This document shows positions 15,116-23,953 of a stretch of DNA of 64,000 bases, in pieces. Both the position numbers and the translations under genes were made by a program. How positions within the stretch are numbered: position 1 is the first letter of the stretch; every line of letters starts with the position of its first letter. Source of the DNA: Chitinophaga nivalis (GTDB lineage Bacteria > Bacteroidota > Bacteroidia > Chitinophagales > Chitinophagaceae); contig NZ_JAPDNR010000001.1 of the NCBI RefSeq assembly GCF_025989125.1, forward strand, positions 1,098,301 through 1,162,300, read 5' to 3'. A model generated the notes under the pieces. It was given only the letters and a program-made list of their open reading frames with translations, was not told the origin of the DNA and did not search any database.

Positions 15116-17524
15116 ATGTGGCAACGTTTAGCCGGCTTTGTGCTAAAATACCGATTATCACTTCTTGTTCTATTGCTCATCAGTACGGGAGTAATGGCAT
15201 ACTTTGCCAGTAAGGTACAGATGTCTTACGACTATGTGGCTACCATACCGCATGACAACCCCAGATATCTTGAATTCCAGGAGTTTAAGAACAAGTTTGG
15301 TGCAGATGGTAACACGCTGGTGCTGGGTGTACAGACCGATAAATTTTTCCAGGAAGATTTTTTCCGTGATTATGTGCAGCTGAATAAAGATATCAAAGAG
15401 GTATCTGCTGTAGAAAATATCATGAGTGTGCCGATGGCCGTGAATCTGGTGAAGAATGACAGTACACAGAAACTGGAAGCCGGATTGCTGTTCAAGGGGA
15501 ACCTGGAGAGCCAGGCCACCATCGACAGTTTAGCCGGTATTTTTAACCGGCTTCCTTTTTACAAAGGGTTGCTGTTCAACCCGGATACCCATGCTTACCT
15601 GATGGCTATCTATGTAAACAAGGATGTTTTTAATTCTCCCAAACGTACTGCTGTTGTAGCGCAGATTACCAAACTGGCGAAAGCATTTGAAGAAAAACAC
15701 CATACAGAAGTAAGACTGAGCGGATTGCCGCTTATTCGTACAGTCATGGCCGTTAAGGTGGCTGATGAGTTGAAATTGTTCCTGAAAATATCTTTCCTGT
15801 TAACCGGATTGATATTATTCCTTTTCTTCCGTTCCCTGGGCGCCGTATTGATGTCCATGATCGTAGTGGCTATTGGCGTGGTATGGTCGGTGGCTACCAT
15901 CGTATTGATGGGGTATAAAATTACATTGCTGACGGGGCTTATCCCTTCTTTAATAGTCGTGATTGGTATTCCCAACTGTGTGTACTTCCTCAGTAAATAC
16001 CATACGGAATACGCGAAGCACGGTAATAAAACCAGGGCACTGGTACGTATGATACAACGGATGGGGATCGTAACCCTGTTTACCAATATCACCGCTGCCA
16101 TTGGTTTTGGTGTGTTTTGTTTTACCAATAGTGCTATCCTGAAAGAATTTGGTGTAGTAGCAGGGTTGAACATTATGTTCATCTTCCTGATCTCCTTCAT
16201 CTTTTTGCCTTCTGTATTGAGTTATTTACCGGCACCTAAAACCAAACATACCTCCCATGCAGGTGATGGTTTCTTTGGGAAGATGCTGGATTTCCTGACG
16301 ATGCTGGTATTTAAATACCGGCCGTGGGTATATGGTGTGAGTGTAGTGTTGCTGGTACTGGCGATTGTAGGTATGGGCCGCTTGAAGTCTGTTGGTTACA
16401 TGCTGGACGATATTCCGAAAACAGATAAGCTGTTTACGGACCTAAAATTCTTTGAGAAGAATTTTAAAGGCGTAATGCCGCTGGAAATAGCGGTGGATAC
16501 CAAAAGAAAGAATGGTGTTATCAACCTGCAAACGTTGAATAAGCTGGATGAACTGACGGCGCTGATCAGTGCGCAGCCTGATTTTGGTCGTCCTTTATCG
16601 GTAGTGGAAGGTATTAAATTTGCCAAGCAGGCTTACTATAACGGAGACAGCTCCAATTATGCGGTGCCCAACCAGTTTGACCTGGGATTCCTGGCGCCTT
16701 ATCTGCGGATGAAGGGGGCAGGCAGTGCGCCGGCTACTTCTACCTTCTCCAAGCTGGTATCTTCTTATATGGATAGTACCAAACAGGTAGCACGGTTGAG
16801 TGTAAATATGAAAGATGTGGGATCACAGCGCCTGCCGGTACTGATGGATTCATTGCGACCTAAAGTGACGGCCATATTCGATACCGCCCATTATAAGGTA
16901 ACCTTTACCGGTACCAGTGTGATATTCCAGGAAGGAACCCGGTTTATTATCAATGGGCTTACAGAGAGTATTCTGCTGGCATTTGTGCTGATCATGGGTT
17001 GTATGCTGTACCTGTTCCGTTCCTGGAGGATGCTGCTGATTTCTTTGATTCCGAATATTATACCGCTGGTAGTTACTGCCGGTGTAATGGGATGGCTGGG
17101 TGTAGCTTTAAAGCCATCTACAGTATTGGTATTCAGTGTAGCGCTTGGGATAGCCATTGACGTTACCATCCGTTTCCTGGTGAACTTTAAACAGGAATTG
17201 CCGCGGCATGGGGATGATATCAGTGCTACGGTGAAACAAACCATTCATGAAACCGGATTGAGTATTATTTATACTTCCCTGATTCTGTTTGCCGGATTTA
17301 TGATTTTCAGTTTTTCCGGATTCGGTGGTACCAAAGCATTGGGTTGGTTAACTTCCCTTACTTTGATCGTAGCCATGATTACCAACCTGACGATTCTGCC
17401 GGCGTTGCTGTTATGGATGGAGAAGGCGTTGCTGAAGAAGGCGAAGAAGAAAGAGCTGTGGAATACATTGGATGAAGAAGAAGATATAGAGATCGCTAAA
17501 TTAGGTATCAGCGATAAAGAATAG
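15116..17524 (+). CDS. RND/MMPL-family exporter
   Basis: An 802-residue inner-membrane protein with two repeats of a transmembrane helix, a large periplasmic domain and a five-helix bundle. The first half has the helix at 13-30 and the bundle at about 225-370; the second has a helix near 400 and a bundle at about 620-770. It belongs to the single-polypeptide MMPL/HAE3-type RND group (SSD-like), whose members move lipids, hopanoids or hydrophobic compounds using proton force. No membrane-fusion protein or outer-membrane channel gene is adjacent, which fits this group. The C-terminal tail is charged. The substrate is unknown. Confidence 0.9.
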   Translation: MWQRLAGFVLKYRLSLLVLLLISTGVMAYFASKVQMSYDYVATIPHDNPRYLEFQEFKNKFGADGNTLVLGVQTDKFFQEDFFRDYVQLNKDIKEVSAVENIMSVPMAVNLVKNDSTQKLEAGLLFKGNLESQATIDSLAGIFNRLPFYKGLLFNPDTHAYLMAIYVNKDVFNSPKRTAVVAQITKLAKAFEEKHHTEVRLSGLPLIRTVMAVKVADELKLFLKISFLLTGLILFLFFRSLGAVLMSMIVVAIGVVWSVATIVLMGYKITLLTGLIPSLIVVIGIPNCVYFLSKYHTEYAKHGNKTRALVRMIQRMGIVTLFTNITAAIGFGVFCFTNSAILKEFGVVAGLNIMFIFLISFIFLPSVLSYLPAPKTKHTSHAGDGFFGKMLDFLTMLVFKYRPWVYGVSVVLLVLAIVGMGRLKSVGYMLDDIPKTDKLFTDLKFFEKNFKGVMPLEIAVDTKRKNGVINLQTLNKLDELTALISAQPDFGRPLSVVEGIKFAKQAYYNGDSSNYAVPNQFDLGFLAPYLRMKGAGSAPATSTFSKLVSSYMDSTKQVARLSVNMKDVGSQRLPVLMDSLRPKVTAIFDTAHYKVTFTGTSVIFQEGTRFIINGLTESILLAFVLIMGCMLYLFRSWRMLLISLIPNIIPLVVTAGVMGWLGVALKPSTVLVFSVALGIAIDVTIRFLVNFKQELPRHGDDISATVKQTIHETGLSIIYTSLILFAGFMIFSFSGFGGTKALGWLTSLTLIVAMITNLTILPALLLWMEKALLKKAKKKELWNTLDEEEDIEIAKLGISDKE

Positions 17525-17555
17525 CAGTGTTCCTGCAAGGGGAAACTGTATAAAG

Positions 17556-17677
17556 AGAATTACAGATTACACATCAGGAATCGATGATTATGCGGGGCAT
17601 ATATCTGAAAAGATAGACCGCTTGTACCTGCTTTAAAACGCAGGATTCCAAATGTGTGATTTGTAATTCTTTTTTTT
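17556..17677 (+). ncRNA. Candidate structured RNA ending in a terminator
   Basis: The arms 17556-17574 and 17652-17670 pair at 17 of 19 positions and are followed by seven T (17671-17677). Inside lie GGAATC / GATTCC (17577-17582 / 17644-17649), a GCGG / CCGC helix capped by TATCT-GAAA-AGATA with a GNRA-type loop, and a CCTGC / GCAGG hairpin. This is more structure than a plain terminator needs. It starts 31 bases after the RND gene and could be its elaborate terminator or a separate small RNA. The remainder of 17525-17828 shows no coding sequence. Confidence 0.45.
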
Positions 17678-17828
17678 AGCCAATTTTTTAGCTTGAATGG
17701 ACAAAAAAGGGGGGTGAAATAATCTAGTGGAAAGCATTCAAATACCTTTTTCACCGCTTGTAAAAAAGGGTGACGCTTTATAACAAAAAAGTATGAGGTT
17801 TATAATGCCATTCTAACCACACTAGTTC

Positions 17829-18521
17829 ATGAAAAACAAGTACTTAAAGGGCGCTCATTTATCTGAGCGCAAATTTAAGGAGATCCTGCGGCTGTTCGCC
17901 GATGATCTCACTGCGACCCAGATAGCGAATATCAGCGGTGTAAGCAGGGTAACTATTAACAGCTACCTGAAAAAGCTTCGACACCAGATAGCCCGTTACT
18001 GCGAAACGCAGCATCCTGTGCCAGCTCCTGTCGTTGCCTACGACAATCGGCACAGTGAGCCTTTTACAGACCACGACAGCGGTACGCTGGTGGCTGTAAA
18101 ACCGGAAGTAGACCGGATTATTAAGCCAGTTATTTTTGGCATCTGCAGATCTGCTGACCGGTTACACACCGAAATTTTACCAGATGTAAGTCGTTCCATG
18201 ATTCATGCCGCCACCCGGGGTCGTTCCGTATTGGAGACTGTGGGGGTATCGGAACGTTTACGGAAGTACAATGGGGTGGTGGACCTGGGACAGTACCGGT
18301 TGTACCGTTTGGGCAGCCAGTCGTCTGATACCCATCAGATGGATGATGTAGATGCTTTCTGGGGGCTTACAAAGCACCGGCTGGCTAAATTCAAGGGGCT
18401 GAACCGCAACACGGCTTACCTGCATTTGAAAGAATGCGAGTACAGGTTTAATCACCGTAATGAAGACCTTTACCTGGTATTGCTGGAATTGTTGAAGGTG
18501 TACCCGCTCACCCTTTCCTGA
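17829..18521 (+). CDS. IS1595-like transposase homologue, apparently catalytically dead (domesticated?)
   Basis: A 230-residue protein with the layout of IS1595/ISXO2-type transposases. An N-terminal helix-turn-helix (about 10-50; LSERKFKEILRLFADDLTAT and SGVSRVTINSYL) precedes a shrunken DDE core and the characteristic C-terminal stretch AYLHLKECEYRFNHRNEDLY. Compared with the family as I remember it, the three catalytic positions are changed. The first acid region (normally VDESYFG) reads VAYDNRHS, the second Asp is Glu in VSERLRKY, and the Glu before FW is Asp in VDAFW. The Gly/Arg-rich loop after the first acid is also lost. The frame is intact, no terminal inverted repeats flank it, and it has its own terminator. 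This suggests a domesticated DNA-binding protein, perhaps regulating the neighbouring SusCD genes (inference). Confidence 0.75.
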   Translation: MKNKYLKGAHLSERKFKEILRLFADDLTATQIANISGVSRVTINSYLKKLRHQIARYCETQHPVPAPVVAYDNRHSEPFTDHDSGTLVAVKPEVDRIIKPVIFGICRSADRLHTEILPDVSRSMIHAATRGRSVLETVGVSERLRKYNGVVDLGQYRLYRLGSQSSDTHQMDDVDAFWGLTKHRLAKFKGLNRNTAYLHLKECEYRFNHRNEDLYLVLLELLKVYPLTLS

Positions 18522-18532
18522 CCTTCGTTTTT

Positions 18533-18556
18533 GCCCGCTTCGGCGGGCTATTTATT
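18533..18556 (+). terminator. UUCG-loop terminator after the transposase-like gene
   Basis: A GCCCGC / GCGGGC stem closes a TTCG tetraloop and is followed by TATTTATTATT. A second short hairpin (GCGGTAA / TTACCGC, 18590-18605), followed by TTGTTTTG, lies behind it. Confidence 0.75.
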
Positions 18557-18726
18557 ATTCTCGATTTAGATTTTGGTTGATGAGTACAGGCGGTAATCTT
18601 ACCGCTTGTTTTGTTATCAGTGAATTATGACCGCACTTTTTATGTAATATGTTAACGAAAAGTTAAAAGAGTGTTATCTAAATGTTATAGGGAAAATTAC
18701 AAGCTTAATTTTTTGTTAAATTAGTT

Positions 18727-18734
18727 TATATTTG
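18727..18734 (+). promoter_or_regulatory. -7 box of the first SusC gene
   Basis: TATATTTG matches TAnnTTTG and would start transcription about 250 bases before the susC ATG. A correctly spaced TTG at -33 is missing. The rest of 18606-18993 is AT-rich leader without a recognisable gene. Confidence 0.4.
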
Positions 18735-18993
18735 GTGCCCGGTTGAAATTTTGCTAAGGAAACTGCTTGTGAGGATAACTTTTACAACTTATCTTGTCGA
18801 TTTATTGAATGAATTGCAATATTTGGAGTGAATTTTTTACATATTGTCAACGTATACCTATATACTATACAATTAACCTGAAGTCTTTCTCTCTACAAAT
18901 TTTACCGACTATTAACGGAAATCAATCAAGGTGAATAGCCTTGAAGACTAATTATTTACGGTTACAATAAATTACGGAAACAAAATCATGCTT

Positions 18994-21900
18994 ATGAGGA
19001 AAGTTTTATTTCTCCTCTTGTCCGTGCTATTGCTGGGCGGACAGGTCTTTGCGCAAAGCCGCACTGTAACGGGGAAAGTGACCGATGCCGGTGACGGCAC
19101 GGCCATCCCTGGTGCCAACATCCAGATCAAAGGCACTACCAAGGGCGTTACCACCAACCCGGACGGAACTTTCAGTGTACAGGTAGCAGACAATGCTACG
19201 CTCCTGGTATCCTTTATTGGTTATGATGCCAAAGAAGTGGCAGTAGGTACCAACGCTACCTTAAACATTAAACTGAAGGTAGATTCCAAAAACCTGGAAG
19301 AAGTAATCGTTACCGGTTATACCATTGAAAAGAAGAAAAGCTCCACCATTGCTGCTTCTACTGTTTCCGGTGCAAAGATCAACAACGTGGCTTTACCGGA
19401 TGTAAACCAGATGCTGCAGGGTAATGCTCCTGGTATCTCTGTTTCTACCAACTCTGGTCAGCCAGGTGCTAAAACAGAAGTACGTGTGAGAGGGGTAGGA
19501 TCTATTTCTGCCAGCAACGCACCTATCTATGTATTGGACGGTATCATTATGTCTTCTGGTGACTTTACCCAGAATACCCCTACCCAGGATGTGATTTCCA
19601 GCCTGAACCCGGCAGATATCGAGAACATCACCATCCTGAAAGATGCAGCTGCTACTGCGCTGTATGGTTCAAGAGGTTCTAACGGTGTAATCGTTATTAC
19701 TACCAAAAGCGGTAAAAAAGGACAAAGCAAAATCAACTTCTCCGGTAAATACGGTTTCCAGAATCTGGCGAAAAAAATCCCGATGATGAACTCCCGTGAG
19801 TTACTGGATTATCAGCGGCTGGCTATGCGTAATGCGATTGATCCAGGAACCGGTACGCCTGTATTTACTGAGCAGGATGTGAAAAACGCCCGCCCGGATT
19901 ATCTGGCAAACTACGATACAGACTGGGGTAAAGAAGCTTTCCGTACCGGTAGAACGCAGAATTATGCTATTTCCGGAAGCGGTGGTAATGAAAAAACGCA
20001 GTTCTACGCTTCAGGTGAATATTTCAAACAGGAAGGTATCCTGATCGGTAGTAGCTTCTCCCGTTATGCCGGCCGTTTGAACGTAGACCATAAATTCTCT
20101 GATAAACTGGATCTGAGCGCTAAAATGAGCGGTTCCTATTCTGATCAGTACAACGCCAATAACGGTGCTACCTATACGTCTCCTTTGCTGGGTGCCATGA
20201 GTAACGTACCGTTTATTCCTGCCCGTGATGCCAATGGTGATATATACAATGGTTACCTGCCCGGCCAGCCAGGTATGGATGACTGGGCCCCGCTGTCTTC
20301 TATTCCAAGAACATTAAGACCAGTATTAACCGGTGGTAACTTCCTGCACGCAGTGGAAAACAACTACGGCAGAAACAATAACACCACGATGAATATGAAC
20401 CTGGCATTGGGTTACAATATCATTGAAGGTTTACGCCTGGTTGTGAAAGGAAATGCGGAACTCACCAACATCCGTGAAAAACAATGGAGAGGCCCGAATA
20501 CCTACGATGGCCGTATCTACAACGGTCTGTTACAGAACTACAGCACCAACTTCGGTCTGTATACCACACAGCAATTACTGACTTACACCACCACTTTCAA
20601 TAAAGACCATGGTCTGAGCGTGCTGGTAGGGAATGAATATTCCTTCCAGAACCGTGTTTACAGCGGTGCTGCCAAAAAAGGATTTTCTGACAACTCCCTG
20701 CAGGTGCCTTCCGTAGGTGCCAACATGCAGAGCATCATTGGTAACGAGTATAGCTATGCTTTCCACGGTATGCTGGCAAAAGTTGACTACGACTATAAAT
20801 CCAAATACTTTGTAAGCGGTAGCTTCAGAAGAGATGGTTCTTCCCGTTTCCCTAAAGACAGCCGTTATGGTAACTTCTACTCCGGTGCACTCGCATGGCG
20901 CGTGACAGAAGAGGAATTTGCCAAATCCATTACCTGGTTAAATGACCTGAAAGTACGTACCAGCTACGGTATCATGGGTAACGCAGAAGGCCTGGGTGAC
21001 TATCCTTTTGCTCAGCTGTATGGCTTTACCGGTACTTACAATGATGAACCGGCGCCTGTTGCCATTCAGCCTGCGAATCCACGCTTAAGCTGGGAAAAAC
21101 AGAACCTGTTTGACGTAGGTGTTGATTTCAGTGTGTTTGGCAGACGTTTATACGGATCATTGGGCTTCTATGACAAACGCTCTTCTGCGTTGTTAATGGA
21201 GTTACCATTATCCATGACTACTGGTTTCCCTACCATCAACTACAACGTTGGTCGTATGATGAACCAGGGTTTTGAAATTGCGATTGGTGGTATTCCGGTT
21301 AAAACCAAAGACTTCCAGTGGACGACCGACCTGAACTTTGCTACGCTGAAAAACAAAGTACTGGCCCTGGGTGAAGGACAACAGTTCATTTCCCAGAAAA
21401 GACAACGTATTGAAGTAGGACGTGAGTTTGGTACCTGGTACATGCCTATCTGGGCGGGTGTAGATCCGATAGATGGTGCTGCTATGTGGGAAACTGCTGA
21501 TGGCAAGACTACCAAAAACTACGCAGAAGCTCCCCGGAAATATGCCGGTAGCGCACTGCCGAAAATCACCGGTGGTTTCACCAACAAACTGACTTACAAA
21601 GATTTTGATTTGTCCTTACTGATCACTTTCAGCTGGGGGAACAAAGCTTACAACGTAAGCCGTATTGACCTGGAAAGCGATGGTCTGAATACTGCAGGTA
21701 ATGTTGCTAAAGACGCGATGAAAGACAGGTGGCAGCAGAAAGGCGATATCGCCTCCAAGCCTAAACTGATGTGGAATGTGGATACGCAATCTGAATCACT
21801 GTCTTCCCGCTGGTTGGAAGATGTTTCCTACGCCAGAATCAGAAACCTGACGGTAGGTTATACTTTGCCTAAAAATGCACTGGAAAGAGTGAAAATGCAA

Positions 21901-22089
21901 CAGGTGAGAGTGTTCCTGCAGGCAGAAAACCTGTTTACGCTGACCAGCTATAAAGGATGGGATCCGGATATCAACACCAACCCGATTGCTCCTACCGCGG
22001 TGACTTCACCTGGTAACAACGGTGGTGATGATTTCTTCCGCTACCCAACTTCCCGCATATTCACTATTGGTGTAAACGTAGGTTTCTAA
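18994..22089 (+). CDS. SusC/RagA TonB-linked outer-membrane protein, pair 1
   Basis: A TonB-dependent outer-membrane transporter that imports oligosaccharides or other large nutrients together with a SusD lid lipoprotein. It has a signal peptide (to about QVFAQ), a carboxypeptidase-regulatory-like domain (about 20-105; TVTGKVTDAGDG, PDGTFSVQV, SFIGYDAKEV), a plug domain (APIYVLDGI, NPADIENITILKDAAATALYG, GVIVITTKSGK) and a long beta-barrel ending in NVGF. There is no STN domain, so it is not the signalling type linked to an anti-sigma factor. ATG at 18994 is chosen over 18988 because all four SusC genes here share GCTTATGA at the start. susD follows after 36 bases. Cargo unknown. Confidence 0.95.
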   Translation: MRKVLFLLLSVLLLGGQVFAQSRTVTGKVTDAGDGTAIPGANIQIKGTTKGVTTNPDGTFSVQVADNATLLVSFIGYDAKEVAVGTNATLNIKLKVDSKNLEEVIVTGYTIEKKKSSTIAASTVSGAKINNVALPDVNQMLQGNAPGISVSTNSGQPGAKTEVRVRGVGSISASNAPIYVLDGIIMSSGDFTQNTPTQDVISSLNPADIENITILKDAAATALYGSRGSNGVIVITTKSGKKGQSKINFSGKYGFQNLAKKIPMMNSRELLDYQRLAMRNAIDPGTGTPVFTEQDVKNARPDYLANYDTDWGKEAFRTGRTQNYAISGSGGNEKTQFYASGEYFKQEGILIGSSFSRYAGRLNVDHKFSDKLDLSAKMSGSYSDQYNANNGATYTSPLLGAMSNVPFIPARDANGDIYNGYLPGQPGMDDWAPLSSIPRTLRPVLTGGNFLHAVENNYGRNNNTTMNMNLALGYNIIEGLRLVVKGNAELTNIREKQWRGPNTYDGRIYNGLLQNYSTNFGLYTTQQLLTYTTTFNKDHGLSVLVGNEYSFQNRVYSGAAKKGFSDNSLQVPSVGANMQSIIGNEYSYAFHGMLAKVDYDYKSKYFVSGSFRRDGSSRFPKDSRYGNFYSGALAWRVTEEEFAKSITWLNDLKVRTSYGIMGNAEGLGDYPFAQLYGFTGTYNDEPAPVAIQPANPRLSWEKQNLFDVGVDFSVFGRRLYGSLGFYDKRSSALLMELPLSMTTGFPTINYNVGRMMNQGFEIAIGGIPVKTKDFQWTTDLNFATLKNKVLALGEGQQFISQKRQRIEVGREFGTWYMPIWAGVDPIDGAAMWETADGKTTKNYAEAPRKYAGSALPKITGGFTNKLTYKDFDLSLLITFSWGNKAYNVSRIDLESDGLNTAGNVAKDAMKDRWQQKGDIASKPKLMWNVDTQSESLSSRWLEDVSYARIRNLTVGYTLPKNALERVKMQQVRVFLQAENLFTLTSYKGWDPDINTNPIAPTAVTSPGNNGGDDFFRYPTSRIFTIGVNVGF

Positions 22090-22125
22090 GCGGAAGATTA
22101 TTAACTAATTAATGCGTGTGTAATT

Positions 22126-23553
22126 ATGACAAAGTCAAAAATTTCTATACTGGCGCTGGCTTCCTTAGGAGTACTTTCATTTAACTCCTGTAAAAAGCTG
22201 GACCAACAACCTGCCGATTCAAAGGAAGGAAATGTGGTGATCAATGAACAGAATGTACGTATACTGACCAACGGTATTTACGAGCGTTTACAGGCATTGG
22301 AATATTATGGCCGTGATTTTCTGGTCCTGAATGATGTTGGTGGTGATAATGTGAAAGTAATCAGTGGTGGTTCCGGCAGATTCAAAACGGAGTTTACCTA
22401 TACCGCTACGCCTACAGGTGTTACTTCACAGCCCAATACCTGGCTGAATGCTTACCGGGCTATTAACCAGGCGAACATTGTGATCAGCAAGCTGCCCTCC
22501 AATGACAACACCAAACCTTATCAGGGAGAAGCTTACTTTCTGCGTGCACTGGCCCAGTTTGACGTGGCCAGAAGATATTGCCGGATTCCTGCCAGCAATG
22601 CAGGAAAAGCGATCCTGGATCAGCCTAATAGCGGTATTCCTATCGTAACAGAAGTGCCGGATGGTCCGATTGGTATCAAACCAGGCAGAGCTACACTGAA
22701 AGCTACCTATGATGCGATCATTAGTGATCTGTTAAAAGCCCGTGACCTGGCGCCGGAATCAGCTGCAGGAACCAGCAAGGTATTCCGTGGTAATAAAGAT
22801 GCTGCTACTGCATTGCTTTCCCGCGTATACCTGTACATGGCTAAATACGAGGATGTTATTACAGAATCATCCAAATTGATTAGCAGATACAAACTGTATG
22901 AAGCCAATGAACTGGTAGCAGCCTATCAGAAAAATGATGCGACACCAGAGGATATTTTCAGCCTGAAATTTACCATCAATGATAACCGCAGTACCAATAA
23001 CTTCGGATATATCTATGTCCCTAAAGCAGTGGGTGGTTATGGTGATGTGAGACTGCAGGATGCTTTTGTGGCAACTATCCCGGCAAGTGATGCCCGGTTG
23101 GCTTTTGTGAAAAATTTAGGTAGTAACTATCTGATGAAATGGGAAGGCAATAAATCCATCAATATGCTGGGTCTGGCCGACGTGAAAATTCTGAGAATCA
23201 GTGAAGTATTACTGAATCGTGCAGAGGCTTACGCGCAAACCGGTAAATTAACCGAAGCAGTTGCTGATATCAATGCCCTGCGCGCAAAACGCGGCCTGCC
23301 TGAATTTAAAAGCAACGATGACAAAGCCATTAACGCAGAGATTGAATATGAGCGCAGCGTAGAGCTGATGGGTGAAGGTCATCGTATGTTTGATATTTTC
23401 AGACATAACGGCGAACGTATTGTACGTGATAAAGATGCCTTAACAGCAGCTAAGATCGTTGCAGACGACTACCGCGCTATCTATCCGATTCCGCAGACAG
23501 AAATCGATGCGAATCCGAAGATTGTACAGAATCCAAAGTATCAGACGAACTAA
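22126..23553 (+). CDS. SusD/RagB outer-membrane lipoprotein, pair 1
   Basis: A 475-residue surface lipoprotein that caps the preceding SusC and helps bind its cargo. The signal peptide ends in SFNSC with lipidated Cys22. The helical TPR-like SusD fold is indicated by WLNAYRAINQANIVISKLP, GEAYFLRALAQFDVARRY, an L-L-S-R-V-Y-L-Y segment and a C-terminal RISEVLLNRAEAYAQTGK followed by YERSVELMGEGHRMFDIFR. The ending YPIPQTEIDANP is typical of the classic RagB/SusD family. It forms a two-gene unit with the SusC gene and is followed by a strong terminator. Confidence 0.94.
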   Translation: MTKSKISILALASLGVLSFNSCKKLDQQPADSKEGNVVINEQNVRILTNGIYERLQALEYYGRDFLVLNDVGGDNVKVISGGSGRFKTEFTYTATPTGVTSQPNTWLNAYRAINQANIVISKLPSNDNTKPYQGEAYFLRALAQFDVARRYCRIPASNAGKAILDQPNSGIPIVTEVPDGPIGIKPGRATLKATYDAIISDLLKARDLAPESAAGTSKVFRGNKDAATALLSRVYLYMAKYEDVITESSKLISRYKLYEANELVAAYQKNDATPEDIFSLKFTINDNRSTNNFGYIYVPKAVGGYGDVRLQDAFVATIPASDARLAFVKNLGSNYLMKWEGNKSINMLGLADVKILRISEVLLNRAEAYAQTGKLTEAVADINALRAKRGLPEFKSNDDKAINAEIEYERSVELMGEGHRMFDIFRHNGERIVRDKDALTAAKIVADDYRAIYPIPQTEIDANPKIVQNPKYQTN

Positions 23554-23580
23554 TTGTTTGCATGACTACATAACAATAAA

Positions 23581-23612
23581 AAGGCGCTGTTTTAAACAGC
23601 GCCTTTTTTTAT
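23581..23612 (+). terminator. Terminator after SusCD pair 1
   Basis: AAGGCGCTGTTT pairs with AAACAGCGCCTT and is followed by a T-run (to about 23611). It separates pair 1 from pair 2. Confidence 0.88.
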
Positions 23613-23840
23613 ACCCCGATATTTTCGTATATACCTTAACGTTTGTTTTTCCTGTCTGATACAGCCGGATTTATTTACTGCTGCATAGTTTCCCTGTTGA
23701 AAAAATCTTTTTTCGCACTTCTTCCGGATCCGGCATCAAAAATAACATAGCCGGTTGTCGTCTGTCCACTAATCTTTGCTGATATCTACTTGTTATCTAC
23801 TTGTTAATTAACAAATATTTCCATTTTATCATATAGCAAA

Positions 23841-23863
23841 TAATATCAAATTATATGATATTA
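23841..23863. promoter_or_regulatory. 8-7-8 palindrome upstream of SusC 2, possible operator
   Basis: TAATATCA and TGATATTA are perfect inverted repeats separated by 7 bases, 91 bases before the susC ATG. The spacing suits a dimeric helix-turn-helix protein. The sequence is AT-rich, so chance is possible. No consensus promoter was found in 23613-23953, only TAACATTTG (about 23880-23888), which has one base too many for TAnnTTTG. Confidence 0.35.
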
Positions 23864-23953
23864 TTTTAACTGTCTGTGATAACATTTGTGTGATTTAGTT
23901 GTAATTTAATGAGGTTAACTTCTTTTTTCCAGTCAATCAAAACTAAGTTGCTT

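Noticed and set aside
17577..17650. tRNA-like fold inside the candidate RNA
   Set aside because: Only six acceptor-like pairs form, the T-loop is eight bases without TTC, and the anticodon-like hairpin has a four-base loop nested in another helix, so it is not a tRNA.
17680..18620. Intact IS element around the transposase-like gene
   Set aside because: No matching terminal inverted repeats or target duplications were found in the flanks, and the catalytic residues look altered.
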